The notes: generated by a model not told the origin, from the letters alone. 18,718 nt of DNA from an uncultured Bacilli bacterium (GCA_910586635.1 CAJUJA010000022.1:1-18718); one strand, 5' to 3'; shown: positions 1 through 7,006, numbered from the stretch's first letter. A program made the numbers and translations.

Positions 1-1
1 T

Positions 2-658
2 AAATGTTTGAAAGAAGATTTTAATATCTAAAAAGATAGAATAATGATTAGAATAATATCTTTCTAATTCTAATCGTCTTTGAAAGGTAGTATTACTTCT
101 ACCACTTACTTGCCAATATCCTGTAAGTCCTGGTTTTGTTTTTACAATATCCTCATAAAATAGTCCTATATCTTCTCTTTCCCTTGGTAAATAGGGTCTA
201 TTTCCAATAAAGGACATATCTCCTTTTAGAATGTTAATTACTTGTGGAAACTCATCAATTGAATATTTTCTAATAAACTTTCCTACTTTGGTAATTCTAG
301 GATCTCCTTTTAATTTTTTATTTAATTGATATTCTTTTGCTAGTTTCTTATTATTTTCCAATAGTTCAAATAATACTTGATCTGCATTGGGAATCATAGA
401 ACGAAATTTATATAATTTAAATGTTTTCCCATTTTTACCAATTCGCTCTTGGGTAAAGAATATTGATTGTTTATCATTTGATAAAAGAGATGCTATTTTA
501 ATTCCTATTATCATTGGGATTAGAAATAGACATGCGATTAGTGCAACAATAATATCAAAGATTCTTTTTATTCCCTCATAAAGGTAGTTTACTTTCTCTT
601 TCTCAACAGTTCTTTTGATTGCTACTACCACATTTTCTGCTTGATTCATATTAACCAT
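2..658 (-). CDS. Polyprenyl-phosphate sugar phosphotransferase (bacterial sugar transferase family), partial
   Basis: Partial gene: 219 codons are visible and the C-terminus lies beyond the left edge. The family transfers a sugar-1-phosphate from a nucleotide sugar to undecaprenyl phosphate on the inner face of the membrane, the first step of capsule, exopolysaccharide or glycan assembly. Only about 24 residues precede one hydrophobic segment (about 25-47, core FDIIVALIACLFLIP), so this is the short type without the four-helix N-terminal domain of WcaJ. Visible family motifs are RIGKNGKTFKLYKFRSM, the catalytic Asp-Glu dyad at D135-E136 (SIDEFPQ), GDMSFIGNRPYLP and KPGLTGYWQVSGRSN. The common GPRP turn reads GNRP here. 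Two in-frame ATGs exist, at 658 and 649. The run AAAGGGGG is only about 2 bases before the first but about 11 before the second, so the start is uncertain by three codons. It has its own promoter. Substrate sugar cannot be told. Confidence 0.93.
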   Translation of the reverse strand, partial: MVNMNQAENVVVAIKRTVEKEKVNYLYEGIKRIFDIIVALIACLFLIPMIIGIKIASLLSNDKQSIFFTQERIGKNGKTFKLYKFRSMIPNADQVLFELLENNKKLAKEYQLNKKLKGDPRITKVGKFIRKYSIDEFPQVINILKGDMSFIGNRPYLPREREDIGLFYEDIVKTKPGLTGYWQVSGRSNTTFQRRLELERYYSNHYSIFLDIKIFFQTF

Positions 659-683
659 TTCCCCCTTTAGTTAATTTTGTCAT

Positions 684-712
684 ATTATAACATAAACTCC
701 TTTATTTGTAAA
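684..712 (-). promoter_or_regulatory. Sigma-A-type promoter for the sugar transferase gene
   Basis: On the minus strand, a -35 box TTTACA (707-712) and a -10 box TATAAT (684-689) are separated by exactly 17 bases. The -10 is preceded by TGT, giving an extended -10 element. It lies about 26 bases upstream of the first possible ATG of the sugar transferase gene, and downstream of the hairpin that ends the neighbouring gene, so the transferase appears to be transcribed independently. Confidence 0.8.
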
Positions 713-732
713 GAAAATCTTACTAGGAAAAT

Positions 733-757
733 GAAAAAAGTACAATATTGTACTTTT
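733..757 (-). terminator. Perfect 22-bp palindrome, probable terminator of the lysozyme-like gene
   Basis: Bases 736-757 form a perfect inverted repeat with no spacer, centred on CAATATTG. Read on the minus strand it folds as AAAAGTAC / GTACTTTT with a short AT loop and is followed by more T residues, as expected for a weak intrinsic terminator. It overlaps the TAA stop codon of the upstream lysozyme-like gene at 756-758. The stem has few G-C pairs, so a dyad operator is an alternative reading. Confidence 0.5.
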
Positions 758-1994
758 ATCTATTCTTACTTTTTATCTTTTGCCCTTCATCCACTAAAGG
801 ATAGTATGCATTGGGATCTTTTTGTAAATTATTATAAAATGGTTGTACTTCACTAGTCCATCCGGCAGCTCCTTCTTTACTACAGTATCTGGCGGCCATT
901 TCAGCAATAGATTGACCTCTATAATGACATAGTGTAATCATATGTTCTATAATACCCTGTTCCATATTAGGATAGGAATAGTATTCTCCATCCCCTCTTC
1001 TCTTAGATCCTGGATTATGCTTTACTGTGGCAATCGGCTGTTTGTAACGTCCTGATTCTAATAATTCAATTGCCAAGGCCTTATTAGCATCGATTTTATA
1101 TAATTTTGCATAATGTCTTACCATCTGCCTATATGTCTTTTTCTTTTTATAGTTATCCTTTCTTAAACTTCCATATTTTTTTTGATAAGTATATAAGGAA
1201 TCATTAATACCTTTCACAGTATTTAATATTTTGAATTCTAATTTTTTATTATCAATTTTTGTATTTAGAGACTTGTAAGATAAAAGTTTAGTTTGCTTAT
1301 TTACAATTTTTCTAACCTTTTTTGCATTTAAATTATATACTCGAGCATAATAATTAATCATTTTCGTTCTTTTCTTTTCTTCTTGATACTCTTCTTCAGT
1401 ATGTTCTTCTTCAAACCCTTTGTTAATGGTAATTTTCAAGGGTTGTTCTACTTTTGGGTTTTCTTTGACTAATGAATTATTATTTATCTTCATTACCTGC
1501 TCAACCTGCTCAGTATTCACTTCTAAGTCTTTTATATGAGAAGATGCAGAAGTAGCATTTGATAGTTTTGTGACCTCTTCTTCTAACCTCTCAGAACTAG
1601 TCATAGTTGCTATTGCAATAGTTCCTATTAAAAAGGCCTTTTTAATAGTTTTTGGGAGAATTAATATTTTATTTAAAATAGAGGTTTTTTTATTTTTAAC
1701 CTTTTTTCTTATTTTCTCTTTTGACCTTTTCATCTTCAGTACCTTAGAAAGTACCCTGTCTAATCCTTGCTCTCCCTTTGTTGGATCATTCATCGCACTA
1801 ACTAGTATTTTTGATAAATATTTTTGAATCATTGTTGGATCTATATTTTGTAAATAAGAAGGTACTTCGTTCGTAAAGTCACCCGCTAATATGTTTCCTA
1901 TTAAATCTAATGATTTACTTTTTCCATATTTATGTTTATAAGAACTAATATATTTTAGTATCAAGTATTCATAATCTATTTCTTGTTTTTCCAT
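756..1994 (-). CDS. Membrane-anchored lysozyme-like (putative peptidoglycan hydrolase) protein
   Basis: 412 residues. Residues 1-113 are polar and end in a strongly basic stretch (KRSKEKIRKKVKNKK), followed by one hydrophobic segment at about 114-131 (KKAFLIGTIAIATMTSS). By the positive-inside rule the N-terminus is cytoplasmic and the remaining ~280 residues are outside. The C-terminal ~125 residues resemble the lysozyme-like fold of glucosaminidase/transglycosylase-type proteins: a helix ending in ELLESGRY with candidate catalytic Glu313, then HNPGSKRR, an aromatic stretch EYYSYPNMEQGI, and a late RYCSKEGAAGWTSEV segment. This suggests cleavage of wall glycan, but the assignment is by motif appearance only. 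A helix similar to the catalytic one occurs earlier (KMINYYARVYNLNAKKV, about 220-236) without the Glu, as if duplicated and decayed. The N-terminal domain is not recognised. The start is supported by AGGGGGATATT before the ATG, and the gene has its own promoter. Confidence 0.72.
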   Translation of the reverse strand: MEKQEIDYEYLILKYISSYKHKYGKSKSLDLIGNILAGDFTNEVPSYLQNIDPTMIQKYLSKILVSAMNDPTKGEQGLDRVLSKVLKMKRSKEKIRKKVKNKKTSILNKILILPKTIKKAFLIGTIAIATMTSSERLEEEVTKLSNATSASSHIKDLEVNTEQVEQVMKINNNSLVKENPKVEQPLKITINKGFEEEHTEEEYQEEKKRTKMINYYARVYNLNAKKVRKIVNKQTKLLSYKSLNTKIDNKKLEFKILNTVKGINDSLYTYQKKYGSLRKDNYKKKKTYRQMVRHYAKLYKIDANKALAIELLESGRYKQPIATVKHNPGSKRRGDGEYYSYPNMEQGIIEHMITLCHYRGQSIAEMAARYCSKEGAAGWTSEVQPFYNNLQKDPNAYYPLVDEGQKIKSKNR

Positions 1995-2018
1995 AATATC
2001 CCCCTTTTTACGGTGGTT

Positions 2019-2047
2019 ATTATATCACACATCGTTAAAAAAAGCAA
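2019..2047 (-). promoter_or_regulatory. Extended -10 promoter for the lysozyme-like gene, overlapping the upstream terminator
   Basis: On the minus strand, TATAAT (2019-2024) is preceded by TGA (extended -10) and lies 17 bases from a weak -35, TTGCTT (2042-2047). The -35 is built from the last stem bases and T-tract of the terminator that ends the upstream microprotein gene. The -10 is about 25 bases from the ATG. Confidence 0.7.
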
Positions 2048-2090
2048 GAGATTGAGATTATTTTAAATTCATATTATCACAATCTTTTGC
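2037..2090 (-). terminator. Intrinsic terminator of the 33-residue microprotein gene
   Basis: On the minus strand, the arm GCAAAAGATTGTGAT (ending inside the coding region) pairs with ATCTCAATCTCTTGC downstream, with two mismatches, and is followed by seven T residues (2037-2043). The loop includes the last codons and stop of the small gene, so the hairpin overlaps its 3' end. Confidence 0.65.
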
Positions 2091-2159
2091 TAATTTTATA
2101 GAACAAAATATAAATAATGTAAAAACCATTAATATAATTAATAGTATTGCTTGTATCAT
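2058..2159 (-). CDS. 33-residue hydrophobic membrane microprotein
   Basis: Short gene encoding 33 residues: residues 2-22 are almost entirely hydrophobic (IQAILLIILMVFTLF and on), followed by a short charged tail, KLAKDCDNMNLK, containing one Cys; a further Cys sits near residue 19. This is the layout of a single-pass membrane peptide. Although small, it has every expression signal: a consensus promoter (2189-2217), a strong Shine-Dalgarno GAAGGAG (2168-2174) spaced 8 bases from the ATG, and a terminator at its end. Sequence family is not recognised and no function can be assigned. It sits between the dcw operon and the lysozyme-like gene, so a role in the envelope, such as modulating a membrane complex, is possible. 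A type I toxin would look similar, but no antisense promoter was identified. Confidence 0.7.
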   Translation of the reverse strand: MIQAILLIILMVFTLFIFCSIKLAKDCDNMNLK

Positions 2160-2188
2160 ATGGATATCTCCTTCTATCTTATATACCC

Positions 2189-2217
2189 ATTATATCATCT
2201 GTTTTTTTTATTTACAA
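2189..2217 (-). promoter_or_regulatory. Consensus sigma-A promoter for the microprotein gene
   Basis: On the minus strand, a -35 box TTGTAA (2212-2217) and a perfect -10 TATAAT (2189-2194) are 17 bases apart. The predicted start of transcription is about 2180-2183, leaving a leader of roughly 22 bases containing GAAGGAG. This is one of the cleanest promoters in the window and it serves only a 33-codon gene. Confidence 0.8.
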
Positions 2218-2237
2218 CAAGTTTTCCAATATTTATT

Positions 2238-3125
2238 TTAAGAGAGGCAAACATCTTTTGTATACTGATTACTTCCTAAAAAGCAATAATCATAATTTTT
2301 ACCATGAATGGAAAAATTAAGATAAGCATATACTTTATAATCTTTGATATAATACCAACTTTTCTTAGTTGCATATTGCTCATTTTCATAATCTCCTGTT
2401 GCATTAATCGTTGTAATATCAATTCCATTTAAATCATCTTTTGTTTGATTAGAAATACTAGAAGAATAAGTTAATAATTTATTGTATACATTTAAAGCAT
2501 ATTGATCTATATTTTCCTTTTTTCCCTGATTTATATTTGGTTTTTTATCTTCTCTAGACTTACTAACGATATCCAAAGAGTGATAATAAAGAGATTTTAG
2601 ATCCTTTTCTTTGTTATTTTTAAATTCTAAATTCAAATGAATTAGTTTATTTTGCAAAGTATTGGAATCAGTCGTAATTTCTTTGTTCACTCCATAAATT
2701 ACCAATTGTTTATTAAACTCTTCTACTACTTTAGAAAAAACTTCTTGATTCCCATAGTCGATTAAAATTATATTTTTATCCTCATCAAAAACCCTTGCAT
2801 TTTTTAAATTCTCAACGATACTGGGAATTGCTTTTTCTATTTTTTTCCCTTCTATTTTTTTATGATATAATCCCTCTACACTTATCTCATTTAAATAAAT
2901 AATATTAGAAATTTTATGTTTTTTATTTATTAATAAAATAAAGTTTGCACTACTATCTACCTCTACTGCTGTTAAATAGTTTTCAGTATCCAATTTTACA
3001 TGATCTCCTAATTCTAACATAATATTCTTGAAAAGAAAATAAAAGTTAATGATAAGACCTATTACAAGGATAAAACCTATGCATATAAAACCTATTACCT
3101 TTGTTCTTTTTTTCATTTCATTCAC
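2238..3125 (-). CDS. Membrane protein with RsgI-like extracytoplasmic domain
   Basis: 295 residues. A short basic N-terminus is followed by one transmembrane segment (about 10-33) and an outside domain. Residues about 47-125 match the pattern of the RsgI periplasmic domain: a VEVDSSANFILLINKKHKI strand pair where family members read VDVNPSIEL.VN, then a GKKIEKAI helix and a DKNIILIDYG strand. Known RsgI proteins carry a ~50-residue cytoplasmic anti-sigma-I domain before the membrane segment; here only about 9 residues precede it, so an anti-sigma function is unlikely. The C-terminal part (about 205-295) is polar and contains two Cys near the end (YDYCFLGSNQYTKDVCLS) that could form a disulfide. 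The start ATG overlaps the TGA stop of the PBP gene (ATGA), implying translational coupling and a role tied to septal wall synthesis. Exact function is unknown; the domain match is by eye. Confidence 0.72.
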   Translation of the reverse strand: MNEMKKRTKVIGFICIGFILVIGLIINFYFLFKNIMLELGDHVKLDTENYLTAVEVDSSANFILLINKKHKISNIIYLNEISVEGLYHKKIEGKKIEKAIPSIVENLKNARVFDEDKNIILIDYGNQEVFSKVVEEFNKQLVIYGVNKEITTDSNTLQNKLIHLNLEFKNNKEKDLKSLYYHSLDIVSKSREDKKPNINQGKKENIDQYALNVYNKLLTYSSSISNQTKDDLNGIDITTINATGDYENEQYATKKSWYYIKDYKVYAYLNFSIHGKNYDYCFLGSNQYTKDVCLS

Positions 3126-5266
3126 CCCTCAAATTTCTTATTTAAAGAAAGCGTAATTTCCATACCCTCTGAAATCGGCGTATTTTCTCCTATATTTTGA
3201 GAGATAACATAGCCACTTCCTTCTAATTTAACCCTCAATCCTAACAATTTCAAAAGATCCGTTGCTTCTTTACTAGATAGTCCAATCACATTGGGTACTT
3301 TATAATTCATATCATTTGTAATTAAATAAATCGTATCTTTATTCGTTATCTTTTCTTTGTTATTTGGATATTGTTTAATCACTTTTACACCATTACCAAT
3401 TACTTTGTAATTCATTCCTTGGCTAGATAGCACCGTTTTTACATTCTCTACTTTTTTATTGATGAAAGATGGTAATTGATATTCTATTACTTGATCTGTG
3501 GTTGTTTGATTTTCTGTTCCATAATACTTACCAATATTATTAATAATTTCCTTTACAGCATCAGATACTGGTTTTTGTAATCCTAATGTAGGTCTTTTGA
3601 TGGCTGCGTATATAATCAATTTAGGATTGCTTTTTGGATAAATCCCAGCAAAAGAGGAAATAATATCAGCTTTTCCCGAAAGATATCCTCCACCATTGGC
3701 ATCTGCAATTTGTGCTGTTCCTGTTTTTCCTATTAACTCATGGCTATCTATACGGTATCCACTTCCCGTATTTCCAATTCCGTTAACAGTATCATCCATT
3801 AATTGTAACATCTTATTTACCGTTTGTGTAGAGGCAACTCTTTCTACTTCCTCCCTCTTTCCTTTTAATACTATTTCCTTTGTATCAGGATTTACTATTT
3901 TTTCAATGATATATGGTTTTACTAACATCCCATCATTCGTAAGAGGAGTTAAGGCTTGGATATGTTGCATAGGAGTTGTGGTAATTCCTTGTCCAAAACC
4001 AGCATTATAAATTTCTGTTTCATATTTGAAATTTAGGCTTCCTCCTACTTCATTAGGAAGAGAAATACCTGTTTTATTTCCAAAACCCAGTTTTTTAAAG
4101 TATTGCCTTAGCATGGCTGCATTCATGTGCCTATTAATGATATTGATCACACCTACATTACTAGAAAGTGCATATCCCTTATCAAAAGAGATAACACCCC
4201 AACCATTTCGGTTCCAATCTCCAATAACTGTTCCATCTCCTGTTTCATAAGTTCCAGATTTATAAGTTTCACTTCCATCATACACACCGTTTTCTAAAGC
4301 AGCCATATAGGTGAAAGTTTTCATAGTAGATCCAGGTTCATAAGATGCTGCAACAGAATAATCAATATAGTTTTGCATATCTCTTTTATTCGGATCAAAG
4401 GAAGGTGATGTAGAAACTCCTAGAATAGCTCCTGTTTTTGCATCTGCTACTACTATAGTAAACCAATCAAAACTGTAGTTAGAAGAAGCATTATTTAAGG
4501 CCTGTTCAATAAAAAACTGGATATTACTGTCAATCGTTAAATAAATATCTTTTCCCTCTACTGCATCCTCCCTAACTTCATTAGAATCCGCAATTTTATA
4601 ACCTTTTAAATCCTTTTGATAAGTAACATACCCATCATTTCCTTTTAAAATTTTATCATAATATAACTCTATCCCCATTTCTCCAGAAATGGTATCACTT
4701 TCCTCGTCTTCTACTTTTGCATATCCTAAAGTATAAGACAGAAATTTTCCTTTTGGATAATATCTTTTATAACTTTCTAAGAAATCTAGTCCTGGAAGAT
4801 TCAACTCTTCTATTTTCTGTTTGGTGAGTTCACTTAATCCTTTTCCCTTACTACCGAATTCCGTTTGATAAGCATTTTTTTTATTTAAATACTTGAAAAC
4901 CTCCTCTTCACTCATTTCTAAAATTGGGGCTAGAGCCTTTGCTGTCTTTTCTTTATCTACTACATGTTGAGGTTTATTTTTGTCATCTGTTCTGGCTTCT
5001 GATAGATAGGCAATTAGTTTATATGAGGTCACGTTTAATGCAAGGATCTCACTATCACTAGAATATATCGTTCCTCTTTTGGCTTTGATCGTATCTGTTT
5101 TCGTAGTTCTTTGATTTGCTAACTTTTGAAGATTAACACCATCTATACTACTAGATGTTGATAGTTCTATCACTCGGATAATCATAATACCAAATAAAAA
5201 AAGAGAAAGAAAAATCACAATCTTACTGTATTTTATATGATTACGTATTTTTTTCTTTCTCTTCAT
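3122..5266 (-). CDS. pbpB: Class B penicillin-binding protein (PBP2B/SpoVD/FtsI type) with two PASTA domains
   Basis: 714 residues. This is a septal transpeptidase that cross-links peptidoglycan outside the membrane and works with FtsW. Seen in order: a basic N-terminus and one membrane segment (about 14-34); a dimerisation/pedestal region beginning AKRGTIYSSDSEILA; a transpeptidase domain with active-site Ser313 in the STMK motif (SxxK), SSN at 368-370 (SxN) and KTG at 514-516; then two C-terminal PASTA domains, about 597-652 and 653-714. Length and order match Bacillus PBP2B and SpoVD. All catalytic residues are present, so it should be active and bind beta-lactams. AAGGTG precedes the ATG at a good distance, and the gene follows ftsL after 14 bases. 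Two PASTA domains fit the PBP2B/SpoVD group. Only one such gene lies here, so the vegetative and sporulation roles cannot be told apart. Confidence 0.96.
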   Translation of the reverse strand: MKRKKKIRNHIKYSKIVIFLSLFLFGIMIIRVIELSTSSSIDGVNLQKLANQRTTKTDTIKAKRGTIYSSDSEILALNVTSYKLIAYLSEARTDDKNKPQHVVDKEKTAKALAPILEMSEEEVFKYLNKKNAYQTEFGSKGKGLSELTKQKIEELNLPGLDFLESYKRYYPKGKFLSYTLGYAKVEDEESDTISGEMGIELYYDKILKGNDGYVTYQKDLKGYKIADSNEVREDAVEGKDIYLTIDSNIQFFIEQALNNASSNYSFDWFTIVVADAKTGAILGVSTSPSFDPNKRDMQNYIDYSVAASYEPGSTMKTFTYMAALENGVYDGSETYKSGTYETGDGTVIGDWNRNGWGVISFDKGYALSSNVGVINIINRHMNAAMLRQYFKKLGFGNKTGISLPNEVGGSLNFKYETEIYNAGFGQGITTTPMQHIQALTPLTNDGMLVKPYIIEKIVNPDTKEIVLKGKREEVERVASTQTVNKMLQLMDDTVNGIGNTGSGYRIDSHELIGKTGTAQIADANGGGYLSGKADIISSFAGIYPKSNPKLIIYAAIKRPTLGLQKPVSDAVKEIINNIGKYYGTENQTTTDQVIEYQLPSFINKKVENVKTVLSSQGMNYKVIGNGVKVIKQYPNNKEKITNKDTIYLITNDMNYKVPNVIGLSSKEATDLLKLLGLRVKLEGSGYVISQNIGENTPISEGMEITLSLNKKFEG

Positions 5267-5280
5267 CTTAAAATCACACC

Positions 5281-5589
5281 TTATTCATTATCTTGAGTTA
5301 TTGTTTTAATATTGTTATTATTATAACTCAATCCCTGTGCTTCTGCAACCTCCTGAATTTTGGTAAGAGATGCTAATTCATCTATTGTCATAGATAAACT
5401 CTCGTTAGTTTTTTCCTGTGTTTCTATTTTCTTTTTTTCTTGTTCTACTTCAAAATTCACCTTAGCAAGCGTAGCTTTGGAAAAAACAATAGAAATTGGT
5501 GATGCCAATAGCAAAAAAACAGCCACTGTATATAAAAATTTTTCAAATTTGGACATTTTCAATTTTTTCTTTCCCTTTTTTCTTGACAC
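5281..5589 (-). CDS. ftsL: Cell division protein FtsL
   Basis: 102 residues. A basic N-terminus (SRKKGKKKLKMSKFEK), one membrane segment (about 18-36, LYTVAVFLLLASPISIVFS) and an outside coiled-coil (about 44-80, rich in E/K with heptad hydrophobics) give the classical FtsL layout. FtsL joins DivIC/FtsB and activates FtsW-PBP2B at the septum. Sequence identity in this family is always low; the call rests on layout and on its position between rsmH and the PBP gene. The start is GTG, preceded by AGGGAGA spaced 7 bases away, in the 12-base gap after rsmH; the later in-frame ATG (codon 12) lacks such a site. Confidence 0.88.
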   Translation of the reverse strand: MSRKKGKKKLKMSKFEKFLYTVAVFLLLASPISIVFSKATLAKVNFEVEQEKKKIETQEKTNESLSMTIDELASLTKIQEVAEAQGLSYNNNNIKTITQDNE

Positions 5590-5601
5590 GATATCATCTC
5601 C

Positions 5602-6525
5602 CTATTTTATTCTTTCTATTACACGAAGTTTTGCACTTCTAGCTCTTGGATTTTTTTCCAATTCCTCTTTTGTCGGTAGGATTGCTTTTTTCTCTACTAA
5701 CCTAAAATTTGGTAAATATTCTTGTGGAATAGTGGGTAACCCTTTTACCTTAGAATCTATATCACAGTTTTCTTTAAAATATTTTTTTACAATTTTATCT
5801 TCTAGCGAATGGAAAGTAATTACAGAAACTCTTCCTGAAATTTTAACTAAGTCCAAGGCTTGAACTAATGCATTCTTTAGAGCTTCCAATTCATGGTTCA
5901 CTTCTATTCTAATTGCTTGAAATATTTGTTTTGCTGGATGTTTTTCTATTCTAAACTTCATTGGTACTGCACTTTTTATAATTTCAACGAGTTCCAATGT
6001 AGTTTCTATTTTTTTCTCTTTTCGATACTCTACAATTTTTTTTGCAATATTAGAAGCAAACTTACTTTCTCCATATTGATAAAAGATTTTGGATAGCTGT
6101 TGCTTAGAGTAAGTATTCACCAACTCATAAGCAGAAAAGTCTTGCGATTGATCCATCCTCATATCTAACTTTGCATCTTGATGATAGCTAAATCCTCTTT
6201 CCCTTTGGTCAAGTTGTGGAGAAGATACCCCAAGATCAAACAAAATACCATCTACTTTAGTAATTCCTACTTCTTGTAATTGATCTTTCATATTAGAAAA
6301 ATTACTTTTTATAATAGTGAAGTTAGTACCAATCTTATTTAAAAGATTAGTACTATATTGAATCGCTTCACTATCTTGGTCAAAGGCGAATAGATGCCCT
6401 CTTTTTATTCTCTTCAGGATATTACTACTATGTCCTCCATAACCTAGCGTAGCATCAATAATTACACTGTCTTCTTTTAAATGTAAGGAGGTGATAGACT
6501 CCTTTAATAAAACACTAACATGCAT
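5602..6525 (-). CDS. rsmH: 16S rRNA (cytosine1402-N4)-methyltransferase RsmH (MraW)
   Basis: 307 residues, close to the usual ~310. It uses S-adenosylmethionine to methylate N4 of C1402 in 16S rRNA at the ribosomal P site. The N-terminus HVSVLLKESI is typical of the family, followed by the SAM-binding loop DATLGYGGHSSNIL, the acidic FAFDQDSEAI, the motif GILFDLGVSSPQLDQRERGFSY, and near the C-terminus RVSVITFHSLEDKIVKKYF and NPRARSAKLRVIERI. Its ATG overlaps the TAA of mraZ by one base (TAATG), the expected translational coupling in the mraZ-rsmH-ftsL order. Confidence 0.98.
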   Translation of the reverse strand: MHVSVLLKESITSLHLKEDSVIIDATLGYGGHSSNILKRIKRGHLFAFDQDSEAIQYSTNLLNKIGTNFTIIKSNFSNMKDQLQEVGITKVDGILFDLGVSSPQLDQRERGFSYHQDAKLDMRMDQSQDFSAYELVNTYSKQQLSKIFYQYGESKFASNIAKKIVEYRKEKKIETTLELVEIIKSAVPMKFRIEKHPAKQIFQAIRIEVNHELEALKNALVQALDLVKISGRVSVITFHSLEDKIVKKYFKENCDIDSKVKGLPTIPQEYLPNFRLVEKKAILPTKEELEKNPRARSAKLRVIERIK

Positions 6526-6962
6526 TATAATGTCACACTTTCATCAAATAGATTCTCAGCTATATCAGACATGTTGTCTTTCGCAGAATTAAAGAATTCA
6601 TTCCAATTGTCTAAGGCCCATATTTCTAAACGATTTCCAGCACCGATTACCACACATTCCTTTGTGATATTGGCATAAGAAATTAAAGGGGAGGTAATAT
6701 TAATACGACCTTGTTTATCAAATTCTGCATAAGTAGCGCCTGATAAAAAGAAACGAACAAAACTTCTCGCGTCCTTTTTAGTAAAAGGTAGAGATTCTAA
6801 TTTTTCAACAATCTTTTGCCAATCTTTTTTTGAATAAGCAAAAAGACAGTTTTCTATTCCACGAGTTACTACAAATTCTCCTCCTAAATCATCACGAAAT
6901 TTAGAAGGGATAATCAATCTGCCTTTATCATCAATATTATGATGATATTCACCCATAAACAT
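6525..6962 (-). CDS. mraZ: Transcriptional regulator MraZ
   Basis: 145 residues from the preferred start, the ATG of MFMGEYHHNID at 6962; an upstream in-frame start at 6995 would add 11 residues but lacks a good ribosome site and would run through the operator. GGGGGATTTCT precedes the chosen ATG. MraZ is a doughnut-shaped oligomer of two AbrB-like halves that binds direct repeats upstream of its own gene and controls the division cluster. Both signature motifs are present: DDKGRLIIPSKFR and DKQGRINITSPLI. The matching operator with three 10-bp-spaced repeats lies directly upstream. It is the first gene of the division operon. Confidence 0.97.
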   Translation of the reverse strand: MFMGEYHHNIDDKGRLIIPSKFRDDLGGEFVVTRGIENCLFAYSKKDWQKIVEKLESLPFTKKDARSFVRFFLSGATYAEFDKQGRINITSPLISYANITKECVVIGAGNRLEIWALDNWNEFFNSAKDNMSDIAENLFDESVTL

Positions 6963-6970
6963 AGAAATCC

Positions 6971-6995
6971 CCCACTTTCTACCACAATCAACCAC
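6971..6995 (-). promoter_or_regulatory. MraZ operator: three GTGG repeats with 10-bp period
   Basis: On the minus strand the pentamers GTGGT (6991-6995), GTGGT (6981-6985) and GTGGG (6971-6975) occur with exactly 5 bases between them. Direct TGG-type repeats spaced one helical turn apart upstream of mraZ are the known MraZ target in several bacteria, with AAAGTG-type boxes reported in mollicutes. The third repeat here reads AAAGTGGGGG and merges with the Shine-Dalgarno sequence. The repeats lie between the promoter and the start codon, suggesting autorepression. Confidence 0.85.
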
Positions 6996-7006
6996 TGCTT
7001 ATCTTT

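Noticed and set aside
387..581. 64-codon plus-strand open frame inside the sugar transferase gene
   Set aside because: It is antisense to a gene with clear family motifs and has no expression signals.
2058..2217. Type I toxin-antitoxin locus reading of the microprotein region
   Set aside because: The peptide shape would fit, but no antisense RNA promoter or matching repeat could be identified, so this is not claimed.
3696..4250. Two plus-strand open frames inside the PBP gene
   Set aside because: They are shadows of the strand coding for the intact transpeptidase domain, with no promoter or ribosome site.
5360..5863. 167-codon open frame on the plus strand across ftsL and rsmH
   Set aside because: It lies antisense to two well supported genes, is Phe/Ser-rich as expected for the reverse of Lys-rich low-GC coding sequence, and lacks a ribosome site.
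6485..6494. AAGGAGGTGA on the plus strand, a perfect Shine-Dalgarno
   Set aside because: It is inside the reverse of rsmH and no ATG, GTG or TTG with an open frame follows at a usable distance; it is chance complementarity of Leu/Ser codons.
6963..6995. Upstream start of mraZ adding 11 residues
   Set aside because: The added codons coincide with the MraZ operator, and MraZ proteins begin at MFMGEY, which has its own ribosome site.
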